Positions 37,539 to 47,620 of a stretch of DNA of 64,000 bases are shown here, piece by piece; position 1 is the stretch's first letter; every line of letters begins with the position of its first letter. The DNA comes from an uncultured Oscillospiraceae bacterium (lineage in GTDB: Bacteria > Bacillota > Clostridia > Oscillospirales > Ruminococcaceae): the NCBI GenBank assembly GCA_910588145.1, contig CAJUPO010000006.1, positions 1 through 64,000 on the forward strand. The letters are read 5' to 3'. Made by a program: the position numbers and the translations under genes. Under the pieces are notes generated by a model that was not told the origin of the DNA, did no database searches, and worked only from the letters and a program-made list of their open reading frames with translations.

Positions 37539-38398
37539 ATTCTGCCGTCCTTTCCAAGGCGGTCAAGTATAAGCCTTTTTGCATAGTTTACTGTATAAAC
37601 ATCATTTTCTATATTCAATCCGTGCTTTTTCATAAGGTCAAAAACTCTTGTAATCTGCGGTACAGAAAGCCCCATAGAAGAAATTTCATCTGATCGGCGA
37701 AAAACCTCCGCCGTATTTCCGTAACAGAAAATCTCCGCATTATTCATTACAAGAATTTTTGATGCATACCTTGCTACATCTTCCATACTATGGGATACAA
37801 GCATAACAGTACACCCCATATTTCTATGATAATTCTTGATCAGCTCCAATACTGAATCCCTGCCCTGCGGATCAAGTCCCGCAGTAGGCTCGTCCAGAAT
37901 CAGCACCTCAGGTTCCATAGCCATTACCCCGGCAATCGCAACCCGTCTTTTCTGACCTCCTGAAAGCTCAAACGGCGATTTTTCAAGAATATCGTCATCA
38001 AGTCCGACTGCCGCTGCTGTTCTTTTGACCCTTCCGTCAATCTCACTTTCACTGAGTCCCATATTTTTCGGACCAAATGCAATGTCTTTATAAACAGTAT
38101 CTTCAAAAATCTGGTGCTCAGGATATTGAAAAACAAGTCCTACCCTGAACCGAACCTGTTTTATTTTGCTTTTATCAGCCCATATATCCTCTCCGTCAAG
38201 AAAAATTTTTCCGGAAGTTGGTCTAAGAAGTCCGTTAAAATGCTGAATAAGCGTAGATTTTCCTGAACCTGTATGTCCTATAACTCCTATAAATTCGCCC
38301 TTTTCAATTTCAAGATTTACATTATTAATAGCTTTTTTTTCAAAGGGAGTTCCCTGACTGTATACATAAGTCAGACCTTCTGTTTTCAATAATGCCAT
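37535..38398 (-). CDS. ecfA2: ECF transporter ATPase EcfA2
   Basis: The 287-residue ABC ATPase has Walker A GHTGSGKSTLIQH near residue 37, the Q-loop in VFQYPEHQIFE, the signature ELSGGQKRRVAIAG and Walker B EVLILDEPTAGLDP. It is one half of the heterodimer energising vitamin S-components. Adjacent genes encode the partner ATPase and EcfT. Confidence 0.95.
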   Translation of the reverse strand: MALLKTEGLTYVYSQGTPFEKKAINNVNLEIEKGEFIGVIGHTGSGKSTLIQHFNGLLRPTSGKIFLDGEDIWADKSKIKQVRFRVGLVFQYPEHQIFEDTVYKDIAFGPKNMGLSESEIDGRVKRTAAAVGLDDDILEKSPFELSGGQKRRVAIAGVMAMEPEVLILDEPTAGLDPQGRDSVLELIKNYHRNMGCTVMLVSHSMEDVARYASKILVMNNAEIFCYGNTAEVFRRSDEISSMGLSVPQITRVFDLMKKHGLNIENDVYTVNYAKRLILDRLGKDGRI

Positions 38399-38424
38399 AA
38401 ATGCTCCTTTATAACATATTTATC

Positions 38425-39258
38425 CTACGAAAGAAGCTTCATAAGAACTTCTGCGCACTCTTCCTCTCTTATGATATGCGGGTCAAGGGATAAACCGCAT
38501 TTATTAAGCTCATAAATAAGCTCTGTCACCTGAGGAACATCCAGTCCCACTGATTTAAGGAGCTCAACCCTTGAAAAAACCTCTTCTGGAGTATCATCAA
38601 GCAGAACCTTTCCCTTATCCATAACAATAACTCTTCCGCATTCCGCTGCCTCCTCCATATAATGGGTTATAAGAATAACGGTAATGCCGTATAAGCTGTT
38701 AAGCTCCTTTATAGTTCTCATAACCTCACGCCTGCCGTAAGGGTCAAGCATAGCCGTAGGCTCGTCCAGCACAATGCATCTCGGGCGCATTGCAATAATA
38801 CCTGCAATAGCGACCCTTTGCTTTTGTCCTCCCGAAAGCTGATGAGGCGAATGCATTCTGTATTCATACATTCCCACTGATTTTAAAGCTTCATCAACCC
38901 TATGCCTTATCTCAGCAGGTTCAACGCCGAGATTTTCCAATGCAAAAGCGACGTCTTCTTCAACAATAGTTGCGACTATCTGATTATCAGGATTCTGAAA
39001 CACCATACCAACATTCTGCCTGATATCAAATATACGATTTTCATCCGCAGTGTCTATACCATCCACATAAACCTTACCGCCAACCGGCAAAAGAATTGCA
39101 TTAAGATGCTTGGCAAAGGTAGACTTCCCGCATCCGTTATGTCCCAAAACGGCGGTTACTTCTCCCTGCTCAAAGCTAAGATTCAGGTCATGAAGAACAT
39201 CATTGTCATTTTGGTTATATTTAAAGCAAAGATTTACAGATTCTGCTATTTTACTCAT
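38425..39258 (-). CDS. ecfA1: ECF transporter ATPase EcfA1
   Basis: The 277-residue ATPase has Walker [25 protein letters not shown], signature [15 protein letters not shown] and Walker [17 protein letters not shown] 39258 has GAAGGG six bases upstream and overlaps the end of the methyltransferase gene; the longer frame is rejected. The order A1-A2-T is the standard group II module, which serves several S-components encoded elsewhere, such as folT at 62 kb. Confidence 0.95.
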   Translation of the reverse strand: MSKIAESVNLCFKYNQNDNDVLHDLNLSFEQGEVTAVLGHNGCGKSTFAKHLNAILLPVGGKVYVDGIDTADENRIFDIRQNVGMVFQNPDNQIVATIVEEDVAFALENLGVEPAEIRHRVDEALKSVGMYEYRMHSPHQLSGGQKQRVAIAGIIAMRPRCIVLDEPTAMLDPYGRREVMRTIKELNSLYGITVILITHYMEEAAECGRVIVMDKGKVLLDDTPEEVFSRVELLKSVGLDVPQVTELIYELNKCGLSLDPHIIREEECAEVLMKLLS

Positions 39259-39260
39259 CT

Positions 39261-40127
39261 TTATCCCTTCTGCCATATAGCCGTTGAACCGCAAGGAAGA
39301 CAAAGTCCACTCTTTTCAACAGGCAGTCCTATTTCATCAAAAGTAACATTTCCGCCGAACTTTGGAGTCATAAGCTCCCCTAAAATATAGCCCATAACAG
39401 ATGGTGAAAGTCCCGTAGTATAGCTGTTAATAAGGAAAAACAGAGGATTATCACTTAATACGCCCGTGCTGAGTTTTACAAGATCGTATACGCAGTCTTC
39501 AAGTTTCCAGACTTCTCCGCCTGGACCTCTTCCATAACTGGGCGGATCCATAATAACAGCGTCATACTTTCTTCCTCTTCTTATTTCTCTTGCTATAAAT
39601 TTTTCACAATCGTCTACGATCCAGCGAATCGGCTTTTCAGAGAGTCCGGAAAGCGCAGCGTTTTCCCTTGCCCAGCTTACCATACCCTTGGATGCGTCAA
39701 CATGGCACACACTTGCCCCTGCTTCAGCACAAGCAAGTGTTGCTCCTCCTGTGTACGCAAACAAATTAAGAACATTTATTTCCCGTCCTGCATTTCTTAT
39801 TTTTTCAGACATGAAATCCCAGTTGACAGCCTGTTCCGGAAATAATCCGGTATGCTTGAATCCTGTTGGTTTAATACAAAATTTTAAGTTTTTATATGAC
39901 ATCTCCCAAGATTCCGGCGGCTTTTTTTTAAAGCTCCAGCTTCCTCCGCCGCTTGAAGAACGGTGATAATGCCCATCCGCATTTTTCCATAAATCAGTTT
40001 TCTGAACACTTTTCCAAATTATCTGGGGATCTGGACGGATCAGAAGAGTTCCGTTCCAGCATTCAAGCTTTTCCTGCGAGGTTGTATCAATAATTCTGTA
40101 TTCTTTCCAGTTGTCTGCTATACGCAT
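39261..40127 (-). CDS. Class I SAM-dependent methyltransferase, RlmI/RlmK-like
   Basis: The 288-residue protein has the SAM-binding motif [19 protein letters not shown], the acidic ribose loop CHVDASKGM and the catalytic [11 protein letters not shown] motif typical of amino-group or cytosine-5 RNA methyltransferases of the RlmI group. Its substrate, probably rRNA, is inferred. A second ATG at 40127 has AAAGGA nine bases upstream and is preferred over 40136. The gene follows glmM by about 100 bp and overlaps ecfA1. Confidence 0.85.
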   Translation of the reverse strand: MRIADNWKEYRIIDTTSQEKLECWNGTLLIRPDPQIIWKSVQKTDLWKNADGHYHRSSSGGGSWSFKKKPPESWEMSYKNLKFCIKPTGFKHTGLFPEQAVNWDFMSEKIRNAGREINVLNLFAYTGGATLACAEAGASVCHVDASKGMVSWARENAALSGLSEKPIRWIVDDCEKFIAREIRRGRKYDAVIMDPPSYGRGPGGEVWKLEDCVYDLVKLSTGVLSDNPLFFLINSYTTGLSPSVMGYILGELMTPKFGGNVTFDEIGLPVEKSGLCLPCGSTAIWQKG

Positions 40128-40230
40128 ATACTGCATTCCTTTACAAGTTTATTTTGAGAGAACGCAACAAATATTCGTCCTCTTTCATTCCTATAACGGG
40201 CATTTATAAGCCCTTATGTAATTTGCCGGT

Positions 40231-41583
40231 TTATTTTCCGGTACGTTCCTTTATTTTATCTGAAATAGCAATTGCATATTCGTTTATCTGCCGGAAATCT
40301 TTTCCTTCAAGCATAACTCTAATAAGCGGTTCTGTACCGCTTTCTCTTACAAGGATTCTTCCGCTGTCACCCAGTTCATTTTCGTAATGTTCTATTAAAT
40401 CGGTAATTTGGCTGTCATTTTTCCATACTTCCCTATCCTTAGGAGTAATCTTAACATTAATCATCACCTGCGGGAATTTTTCCATTACAGAAGCAAGCTC
40501 TGACATCTTCTTGCCGGATTCAGCAAGTATTTCAAGAACCTTTGCACCGGACAACTGACCGTCTCCGGTATTAGCCTCATCAAGGAAAATAATATGTCCG
40601 CTCTGTTCGCCTCCAAGATTATAACCGCCCTCAAGCATTTTTTCAAGGACATATCTGTCGCCGACTTTTGTTGTCTGCATTTTAATATTGTTTCTTCCGG
40701 CAAAATGTTTAAAGCCCAGATTACTCATAACCGTTACAACTGCCGTATCCTTATTCAGCCTGCCCTTTTCCTTATACGCCTTAGCGCAAATAGCAATTAG
40801 CTGATCTCCGTCAATAAGCTCGCCCTTTTCATCTACTGCAAGGCATCTGTCGGCATCGCCGTCAAAGGCCAAACCGGCATGACACTTTTTGTCGACAACA
40901 AACTGCATTAGATTATTTATATGAGTAGAACCGCAGTTATCGTTTATATTAACGCCGTCAGGGTGATCGTTTATAACATAAACATTTGCGCCGAGTCCCT
41001 CAAATAGCCGTTTCGCAGTAGCCGAAGCGCTTCCGTTGGCGCAGTCAAGAGCAATTCTCAGTCCTGTAAGATTGCCCTTTATGCACTTCATAATATATCT
41101 TATATATTCAGTCTGTGCGTCCTTGCTGTAAGTAATTTTTCCAAGCTCATTTCCCAAAGCAAGCCTTATGCACTCCGGCTTATCCAAAATGAGTTCTTCT
41201 ATTTCCTCTTCAATTTCATCTGACAGTTTATAACCAGTTGAATCAAAAAGCTTAATTCCGTTAAATTCAAAGCTGTTATGGGAAGCTGAAATCATCACGC
41301 CGGCGTCGGCATTTCTCATTTTTACAAGAGCCGCAACCGCCGGAGTAGGAACCACACCCAAAATTTCCGCATTTGCTCCCACCGAGCATATTCCTGCCGC
41401 CAGAGCCGCCTCAAGAATATCCGATGAAATACGTGTATCTTTACCGATAATTATATTCGGTTTATGTTTTGTCTTCTTGGTAAGAACAATTGCCGCCGCT
41501 CTTCCTATCTGCATAGCTGTTTCACAAGTCAGTTCAGTAACTGCAACTCCTCTTGCCCCGTCAGTACCAAATAATCTGCCCAT
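40231..41583 (-). CDS. glmM: Phosphoglucosamine mutase
   Basis: The 450-residue enzyme converts glucosamine-6-phosphate to glucosamine-1-phosphate on the way to UDP-GlcNAc and peptidoglycan. It starts MGRLFGTDGARG, carries the phospho-serine loop MISASHNSFEFNG near residue 100, the metal loop AFDGDADRCLAVD near residue 240 and the C-terminal RESGTEPLIRVM sugar-phosphate motif. It sits between ruvB and a methyltransferase gene. No glmS or cdaA is adjacent. Confidence 0.97.
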   Translation of the reverse strand: MGRLFGTDGARGVAVTELTCETAMQIGRAAAIVLTKKTKHKPNIIIGKDTRISSDILEAALAAGICSVGANAEILGVVPTPAVAALVKMRNADAGVMISASHNSFEFNGIKLFDSTGYKLSDEIEEEIEELILDKPECIRLALGNELGKITYSKDAQTEYIRYIMKCIKGNLTGLRIALDCANGSASATAKRLFEGLGANVYVINDHPDGVNINDNCGSTHINNLMQFVVDKKCHAGLAFDGDADRCLAVDEKGELIDGDQLIAICAKAYKEKGRLNKDTAVVTVMSNLGFKHFAGRNNIKMQTTKVGDRYVLEKMLEGGYNLGGEQSGHIIFLDEANTGDGQLSGAKVLEILAESGKKMSELASVMEKFPQVMINVKITPKDREVWKNDSQITDLIEHYENELGDSGRILVRESGTEPLIRVMLEGKDFRQINEYAIAISDKIKERTGK

Positions 41584-41617
41584 TTTTATTATCTCCTTAT
41601 GTCATAATAATGTTAAA

Positions 41618-42664
41618 TTAAAGCCGAAGCTGCCCTTCATCTTCATTAGCAGCTGAAAAACCTAAATGTGCATATGCAAGCTTCGTTGCAACTCTTCCTC
41701 TTGGAGTTCTTGCAAGAAATCCAAGCTGCATCAAAAAAGGCTCGCAGACGTCTTCAAGGGTTATTGCTTCTTCTCCGATTGCAGACGCAAGAGTTTCAAG
41801 ACCTGCCGGACCGCCGTTATATCCTTTAATAAGCATTTCAAGCATTCTCTTATCAAGACTGTCAAGCCCCAGTGAATCAATCTCAAGTCTGTTAAGAGCT
41901 ATAGCAGCAATTTCTGAAGTTATTGTTCCATCGCCCATTACTTCTGCAAAATCCCTTACACGCTTAAGAAGCCTGTTTGCAATTCTCGGAGTTCCGCGTG
42001 AACGCTTTGCAATTTCCATGGCTCCGTCAAAATCGCATTTTATTCCGAGTATTCCTGCACTTCTCCTGATTATATCACTTAGCTGATCAAAGCTGTAAAG
42101 CTCAAGACGATGGATAATTCCAAAACGGTCCCTCAGCGGAGAGGTTAGCTGACCTGCTCTGGTAGTTGCTCCCACAAGAGTAAACTTCTCAAGATCAACC
42201 CTTATCGAACGTGCAGACGGTCCCTTTCCTATCACAATATCCAGTGCGTTGTCTTCAAGCGCCGGATAAAGAATTTCTTCAATTGAACGTGAAAGCCTGT
42301 GAATCTCATCAATAAAAAGCACGTCGTTTTCTGAAAGATTGGTTAGCAGGGCTGCCAGATCTCCGGGCTTTTCAATTGCCGGACCAGTTGTAATCCTAAG
42401 ATTTGCTCCCATTTCGTGGGCAATAATTCCTGCCAGTGTAGTTTTGCCCAGTCCCGGAGGACCATAGAGCAGAACATGGTCAAGAGGTTCTCCCCTGCGC
42501 TTTGCAGCTTCAATGTAGACAGAAAGAATTTCCTTGACCTTATCCTGCCCTATATATTCTTGTAAAGTCTGAGGACGGAGCGAATACTCTATTTCATTGT
42601 CTGATTCCGTAAACTGGGGAGCGACAGTTCTGCTCTCAAACTCCATATCACCTGTTTCTATCAA
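41618..42664 (-). CDS. ruvB: Holliday junction branch migration ATPase RuvB
   Basis: The 348-residue AAA+ motor has Walker [14 protein letters not shown], Walker [14 protein letters not shown], the sensor [18 protein letters not shown] and the C-terminal winged helix ending [10 protein letters not shown]. With RuvA it drives Holliday junction branch migration. It lies directly behind ruvC-ruvA. Confidence 0.98.
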   Translation of the reverse strand: MIETGDMEFESRTVAPQFTESDNEIEYSLRPQTLQEYIGQDKVKEILSVYIEAAKRRGEPLDHVLLYGPPGLGKTTLAGIIAHEMGANLRITTGPAIEKPGDLAALLTNLSENDVLFIDEIHRLSRSIEEILYPALEDNALDIVIGKGPSARSIRVDLEKFTLVGATTRAGQLTSPLRDRFGIIHRLELYSFDQLSDIIRRSAGILGIKCDFDGAMEIAKRSRGTPRIANRLLKRVRDFAEVMGDGTITSEIAAIALNRLEIDSLGLDSLDKRMLEMLIKGYNGGPAGLETLASAIGEEAITLEDVCEPFLMQLGFLARTPRGRVATKLAYAHLGFSAANEDEGQLRL

Positions 42665-42698
42665 TGTTCGTCTCCTTAAATATATAAGCTTTTATAAG

Positions 42699-43307
42699 TT
42701 ATTTCAAATTACTTCCGATAAGCTTTAAAGCACGTTTTATAATTTCTCCCGACGGAAGCGACGGATCTATCTTTGAAACAGCAGAAGCCGCTTCCGTCTG
42801 AGAATAACCGAGAACCAAAAGTGCAGACAGCGCCTCCGAGCAGTTGTCTCCGACTATAACCTCCGGCATTTTAACACCAGCCGCAATATCGGACGTTATG
42901 CTTTCCTTTGCAATTTTATCCTTAAGCTCCAAAACAATTCTCTGTGCAAGCTTCGGACCTACTCCCTTGGTTCTGGTAAAAGCCTTGCTTTCTCCGGAAG
43001 CTATTGTCAGGGCAAACTGCTGAGCGTCAATATCAGAGAGTATTGCAAGAGCCGCTTTAGGTCCTACTCCCGAAACAGTAATCAGCATTTTAAAGCAATT
43101 AAGCTCCTGCAAAGTATAGAATCCAAAAAGCTCAACGCTGTCCTCACGCACATATAAGTAGGTATAAAGCCTTTCCTCACTGCCGGTCTGCCCGAGCTGA
43201 GCAGACGTGGAACAGGTAGTACGGCAGGCATAGCCAACCCCTGCGCATTCAATTACAGCCAGCTGAAGCTCCTTATGTATCAGCTTTCCTTTAACACTGT
43301 ATAACAT
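42699..43307 (-). CDS. ruvA: Holliday junction branch migration protein RuvA
   Basis: The 202-residue protein starts MLYSVKGKLIHKELQLAVI. Helix-hairpin-helix motifs lie around FKMLITVSGVGPKAALAIL and TRTKGVGPKLAQRIVLEL, and the C-terminal domain that contacts RuvB is present. ATG 43307 with AAGGAA upstream gives the normal length; the longer frame would overlap ruvC. Confidence 0.97.
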   Translation of the reverse strand: MLYSVKGKLIHKELQLAVIECAGVGYACRTTCSTSAQLGQTGSEERLYTYLYVREDSVELFGFYTLQELNCFKMLITVSGVGPKAALAILSDIDAQQFALTIASGESKAFTRTKGVGPKLAQRIVLELKDKIAKESITSDIAAGVKMPEVIVGDNCSEALSALLVLGYSQTEAASAVSKIDPSLPSGEIIKRALKLIGSNLK

Positions 43308-43323
43308 TTTATTAAATTTCCTT

Positions 43324-43803
43324 TCAGCGTATTCCCTTGCAGCAGTGTCCGTGACAAATCGCAATCGCAAGGGCGTCAGCGGCGTCGTCAGGTTTTGGTA
43401 TCTGTTCAAGCTTTAAAATCCGCCTTGTCATATCCATGACCTGTTTTTTTTCCGCCTTGCCGTATCCGACAACAGCTTGCTTGACCTGCAGCGGCGTATA
43501 TTCGAAAACCGGAATATTATGCCTGACTGCCGACAGAACAGTTACTCCTCTTGCCTGTGCAACATCAATAGCAGTTTTCTGGTTATTTGTAAAATAAAGA
43601 CGTTCTATTGCCATACAGTCCGGAGAAAACTTTTCCATTATATAGTCAAGATCGTCTGCAATTGATTTGAGCCTATGAGTAAACGGAGTATGCGCCTCTG
43701 TCAGCACTGCCCCGTATTCAAGAGGAAAAAAGTTAACTCCCGAATAATCTACAACACCGAAACCGACAATTGCATATCCGGGATCAATTCCAAGTATGCG
43801 CAA
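43324..43803 (-). CDS. ruvC: Holliday junction endonuclease RuvC
   Basis: The 159-residue resolvase has the first catalytic aspartate in RILGIDPGYAIVGFG, a glutamate in AIERLYFTNN and the C-terminal acidic pair in KPDDAADALAIA. The start must be TTG at 43803: the codons before it do not match the family, and AGGGG lies about 8 nt upstream. It is the first gene of the ruv run. Confidence 0.96.
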   Translation of the reverse strand: MRILGIDPGYAIVGFGVVDYSGVNFFPLEYGAVLTEAHTPFTHRLKSIADDLDYIMEKFSPDCMAIERLYFTNNQKTAIDVAQARGVTVLSAVRHNIPVFEYTPLQVKQAVVGYGKAEKKQVMDMTRRILKLEQIPKPDDAADALAIAICHGHCCKGIR

Positions 43804-43833
43804 AAAAACACCCCTAAAAAATACATATATTTT

Positions 43834-43863
43834 ATTATAACACAAAATACACGTTATTTTCAA
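43834..43863 (-). promoter_or_regulatory. Promoter of the ruvC operon
   Basis: TTGAAA (43858-43863) and TATAAT (43834-43839) are 18 bp apart on the minus strand, about 30 bp before the ruvC TTG start. Confidence 0.7.
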
Positions 43864-43963
43864 TAGATAAATTATATTTAACAAAGTTTTTTTATCAGAT
43901 CGCACTTAATTTTATAATATTCAACACGTTCATTAATTATTTGAATATTTATAAAAATACTCA

Positions 43964-43992
43964 TTGATTTTTATAGAAAAAAATTGTATAAT
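43964..43992 (+). promoter_or_regulatory. Promoter of pheA
   Basis: TTGATT (43964-43969) and TATAAT (43987-43992) are 17 bp apart. Transcription would begin after 43984, which excludes the longer reading frame and supports the pheA start at 44029. Confidence 0.8.
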
Positions 43993-44028
43993 AAAAAATA
44001 TGCTAAAATCATCCGAAAGGAAATCAGT

Positions 44029-45144
44029 ATGGATTTAGATTATTTAAGAAAAGAAATAAACGAAACGGACAAGGTTATTCTGTCTGCTTTTGAAAAACGT
44101 ATGGATCTTTGCCGTCAGGTAGCGCTTTATAAAAAGGAAAACGGCCTGCCGGTTTTTCAGTCAAAGCGTGAACAGGAAATAATTGAAAGAGTCAGAAATG
44201 ACAGTCCGGAGCATTTAAAAGACGGAGCGGCTGCTCTTTTTACAGAAATCATGGACATCAGCAAATGCCTTCAGCAGCAGGAACTTCTCAAGGGCAGGAG
44301 CTTTGAAAAGCCCGTTTCGCTGTCATTTACGGCAAACGATAAAATTGCCTGTCAGGGTACGAGCGGTTCAAACTCTGAAGCCGCCGCAAGAATGATGTTT
44401 GAGTCTAACGAGATAACCTTTTATCCGGACTTTGAAGATGTTTTCAAAGCTGTTACCGAAGGCAAAATCAAATTCGGAGTAATTCCGATACATAATTCAA
44501 CAGCCGGCTCTGTAACACAAAACTATGACCTTATGAGAAAGTATAATGTGTACATTGCAAAAACCATAAAGCTTGAGGTAACTCACTGTTTAGCGGCAAA
44601 ACCAGGAATTGCTCAGGAAAACATTAAGAAAATTTATTCTCATCCCCAGGCACTGAGCCAATGCTCTGAATATTTAAAAAGTAACGGCTTTGAGCCTGCT
44701 GAATCAAAGAATACAGCGTCTGCTGCAAAATATGCCTCGGAAACAGACGAATGCTGCGGTGTTATCTGCTCCGAAAGCTGCGCTAAACTCTATGGCATGA
44801 ATATTCTGCAAAAGAAAATTTCAAATGTTACACCAAATTATACTCGGTTTATGTGCATAACAAAAGACTTCTGCATATCTGAAGACGCTTGTACTATTGC
44901 TGTAAATCTTAAGCTTCCCAATACCAAGGGGACGCTTTACAGACTGCTTACAAAATTTTATATGAACAACCTGAATCTTGAAAAAATAGAAAGCCGCCCT
45001 ATTGCAGACGGCAGTTTTGACGTTATGTTTTATCTTGATTTTGAAGGAAATATAAATAATCCTAAAATTAAATCTCTTCTTATAGAACTTGCAGATGAAC
45101 TTGAATATTTCAGATTTCTTGGAAATTACAGTGAAATAGTTTAG
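44029..45144 (+). CDS. pheA: Bifunctional chorismate mutase/prephenate dehydratase (P-protein)
   Basis: The 371-residue enzyme makes phenylpyruvate for phenylalanine synthesis. Residues 1-85 are an AroQ chorismate mutase helix bundle (LRKEINETDKVIL, RQVALYKKENG). Residues about 100-280 are the prephenate dehydratase domain with the TRF motif in NYTRFMCI. The C-terminal ACT-type domain has KIESRPI, the feedback-binding motif for phenylalanine. GAAAGGAA lies six bases before the ATG. The stop is one base from the stop of the convergent SDR gene. Confidence 0.95.
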   Translation: MDLDYLRKEINETDKVILSAFEKRMDLCRQVALYKKENGLPVFQSKREQEIIERVRNDSPEHLKDGAAALFTEIMDISKCLQQQELLKGRSFEKPVSLSFTANDKIACQGTSGSNSEAAARMMFESNEITFYPDFEDVFKAVTEGKIKFGVIPIHNSTAGSVTQNYDLMRKYNVYIAKTIKLEVTHCLAAKPGIAQENIKKIYSHPQALSQCSEYLKSNGFEPAESKNTASAAKYASETDECCGVICSESCAKLYGMNILQKKISNVTPNYTRFMCITKDFCISEDACTIAVNLKLPNTKGTLYRLLTKFYMNNLNLEKIESRPIADGSFDVMFYLDFEGNINNPKIKSLLIELADELEYFRFLGNYSEIV

Positions 45145-45145
45145 C

Positions 45146-45901
45146 CTATCTTTTCTTTTTGCTGTGCTGAATATTGTAAGCTATTGCGGACAGCAGCTTC
45201 TGCGGAACAAATCTTGAAGCAAATATTCCAAGCTTCATCTGAACTGAGGGAATAATAAGAGTTTTTCCGGAAAGGCATTTTTCCACAGCATATTTTGCAG
45301 CATATTCGCTGGAAATGGACTTTACACTAAATGATACACCTGCTCTCCTGTTAAAATTAGTATCCACCGGTCCAGGACAAAATACACTGATTCTTACCTT
45401 GCTGCCGCTCCGGCGCAGCTCCTCATAGACTGCCATGGAAAGTCTCATTACATAATTCTTCGACGCATAATAAGACGACATCAGAGGTCCAGTCATGAAT
45501 CCTGCGCTTGAAGATACGTTAAGAATTGTTCCCCTGTTTCTTTTCTTGAAGTCCCGCAAAAAAAGCTTAGTTAGTATATGCAGGGCTTTAATGTTAACAT
45601 TGATAAGGCTTATTTCATCTTCAAGGTCAGTTTTGTCAAATTCACCAAACATACCATAGCCGGCATTATTTACAAGAAAATCAATATTCTTGTCTTTGCA
45701 TTTTTCATACAGTTCATAGGGAGCTTTCTCTTCTGCAAGATCCAACACTATTATTTCTGATTTAGTCTTTAGCGTTTTTTGAAGATTTCTGAGCTTTACT
45801 TCGTTTCTTGCAGTTAATACAAGCTCATAACCCTTTTCAGAAAGACATCTTGCTATATCCCTGCCTATTCCCGAACTGGCTCCTGTTATCAGCGCTTTCA
45901 T
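45146..45901 (-). CDS. Short-chain dehydrogenase/reductase (SDR) family oxidoreductase
   Basis: The 251-residue protein has the NAD(P) motif TGASSGIGRDIA at the start, NNAGYGMFG near residue 83 and the catalytic Ser with YYASK near residue 150 (SSSAGF ... YYASKNYV). It belongs to the DltE/YqjQ-like group of classical SDRs. The substrate cannot be read from sequence. It ends one base away from pheA on the opposite strand. Confidence 0.9.
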   Translation of the reverse strand: MKALITGASSGIGRDIARCLSEKGYELVLTARNEVKLRNLQKTLKTKSEIIVLDLAEEKAPYELYEKCKDKNIDFLVNNAGYGMFGEFDKTDLEDEISLINVNIKALHILTKLFLRDFKKRNRGTILNVSSSAGFMTGPLMSSYYASKNYVMRLSMAVYEELRRSGSKVRISVFCPGPVDTNFNRRAGVSFSVKSISSEYAAKYAVEKCLSGKTLIIPSVQMKLGIFASRFVPQKLLSAIAYNIQHSKKKR

Positions 45902-46030
45902 AAAATTACTCCGTTTCTGCCGTAAAATCCCGACGGTTCTTTTGGGTAATATTATATCATAAACAGGCAGAATTATCCACCAAAATTTCTGAAAATTTTA
46001 TGAAAATTAAAAAAAATAGTAAAAAAAGTA

Positions 46031-46059
46031 TGGACTTTAAATTACTAATATAGTATAAT
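46031..46059 (+). promoter_or_regulatory. Promoter of the lipoprotein gene
   Basis: TGGACT (46031-46036) and TATAAT (46054-46059) lie 17 bp apart. They leave a leader of about 80 nt before the ATG, which contains ACTGTC and GACAGT as an inverted repeat. Confidence 0.65.
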
Positions 46060-46146
46060 TATATGAGCAGTCCGTTAAGGACGAACTGTCTGACGAAATT
46101 AAGGTCGGCATATATTGACAGTATTTATTACGGAGGTTTAAATTAT

Positions 46147-47502
46147 ATGTTTAAAAAAATAAGAAGAATACTTGCAGGTATTGCTGCTTCCGCTCTTGTT
46201 CTCACAAGTACAGGCTGCGGCGTTGGTAAAAATACAGCATATGCCCTTACTATTGACGGTTACCAGGTAAAAGCCGGAGTTTACATCTATTACTCCTATT
46301 CTGCACTAAGTGAAGCTAAGGCAATGGCGCAGAAGCTTGATGAATCTATTGATCAGAACGATCGTGACGCTCTGGAAAAGGTTAAGCTTGAAGGAAAGGA
46401 TTTCCTAACCTGGGTTAAGGATAAAACTACTGAAACCTGCGCAAATCATGTTGCCATAATAAAGCATTTTGACGAACTGGGACTTAGCCTGACAGAGGAA
46501 GAGCAAAAGGAAATCAATGCCTACATAGATTCTGCATGGGATGCACAGGACGAAATGTTCGAGGGCAACGGTATCGGCAGAGAATCACTTGAAGAAGTTA
46601 TCACAATGTCCTTTAAAACAGAAGCTGTATTCAATTCATACTATGGAGAAGGCGGAAGCGAGGGCGTTACCGATGATCAGCTTAAAGACTTTTATGTAGA
46701 TAATCATATGCGTGCTAAGTACATTGCAATGGATCTTCATGACGCTGAAGGAAATGATCTTGACGACGCAGCTAAAAAAGAAATTACCGATATGGCTGAC
46801 GATTTCCTGAAACGTGCCAAGGAAGCCGGCAAGGAAAGCGAACAGGCTATGCTGGATGAATTTACAGCTATGCAGTCTGAATATGACGAATATGTTTCCT
46901 CCAAAGCCAAGGAAGCAGTCGGAGATGAAAACAGCACTGAACCTACAACTGAAGCGGCAACAGAATCTACAACAGAGACCTCTGCTGAAACTACTGCCGT
47001 AAGCAGCAACAGCAATTCTGATGCAGAAGCTCCTACTGACGTAACTTCTGAATCTTCAGGCCGTGAAGGTGAAGTTACTGAAACAACTGCTCCTGAATCA
47101 AATGAAGAAGCAACAACAACTACTACAAATCCTTATGCTAATGAAACAATTATTAACATTGTAACTACAGCTCAGAACAGCGATTCAAGCGAAGAAAATA
47201 AACCAACCTATACACCGTCAGAAAAGATCTACAACTGGCTTTTGAACGATGCAAAATATGGTGTTCCGGAAATTATTGAAGACGAATCTGAAGAAACTCT
47301 GTATCTGATCGTAAAGCTTGACATTAACAACAGAATCAATGCCGATGACCTCTGGAGTGAAAATAATGTCGAAGGCGTAAGAAGCAGTATGTTCTCTGAG
47401 GACTTCCAGAAAATGCTTGATGAATGGGCTTCAGCTTATAAAATTGAAAAAAATGAAAAGGCTTATAAGAGATATGATCCATTTGATATAAAAGAATCTT
47501 AA
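46147..47502 (+). CDS. Lipoprotein with SurA/PrsA-like N-domain and Thr/Glu-rich linker
   Basis: The 451-residue protein has a lipoprotein signal: basic KKIRR, hydrophobic core, and lipobox LTSTGC with the cysteine at residue 24. The N-terminal half (about 30-240) is helical and resembles the SurA/PrsA chaperone region (FLTWVKDKTTETC, LTEEEQKEI, TDDQLKDFYVDN). Residues about 262-330 are a low-complexity Thr/Ser/Glu stretch, followed by a helical C-terminus. No PPIase domain motif is clear. An extracellular foldase or chaperone role is inferred. GGAGG stands before ATG 46147; the longer frame lacks a ribosome site. Confidence 0.8.
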   Translation: MFKKIRRILAGIAASALVLTSTGCGVGKNTAYALTIDGYQVKAGVYIYYSYSALSEAKAMAQKLDESIDQNDRDALEKVKLEGKDFLTWVKDKTTETCANHVAIIKHFDELGLSLTEEEQKEINAYIDSAWDAQDEMFEGNGIGRESLEEVITMSFKTEAVFNSYYGEGGSEGVTDDQLKDFYVDNHMRAKYIAMDLHDAEGNDLDDAAKKEITDMADDFLKRAKEAGKESEQAMLDEFTAMQSEYDEYVSSKAKEAVGDENSTEPTTEAATESTTETSAETTAVSSNSNSDAEAPTDVTSESSGREGEVTETTAPESNEEATTTTTNPYANETIINIVTTAQNSDSSEENKPTYTPSEKIYNWLLNDAKYGVPEIIEDESEETLYLIVKLDINNRINADDLWSENNVEGVRSSMFSEDFQKMLDEWASAYKIEKNEKAYKRYDPFDIKES

Positions 47503-47518
47503 GTATTAATAAAAACTG

Positions 47519-47549
47519 CGGGCAGGAAAATATTCCTGCCCGTTTTTTT
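47519..47549 (+). terminator. Terminator after the lipoprotein gene
   Basis: CGGGCAGGAA and TTCCTGCCCG form a 10-bp perfect stem with a 4-nt loop and seven T after it. Confidence 0.95.
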
Positions 47550-47620
47550 ATGCTATCAGGTCTAAAAATACTGTTTCTGCATTATAAATTTATCATATAA
47601 ACATATTGGAGATGATTTTT

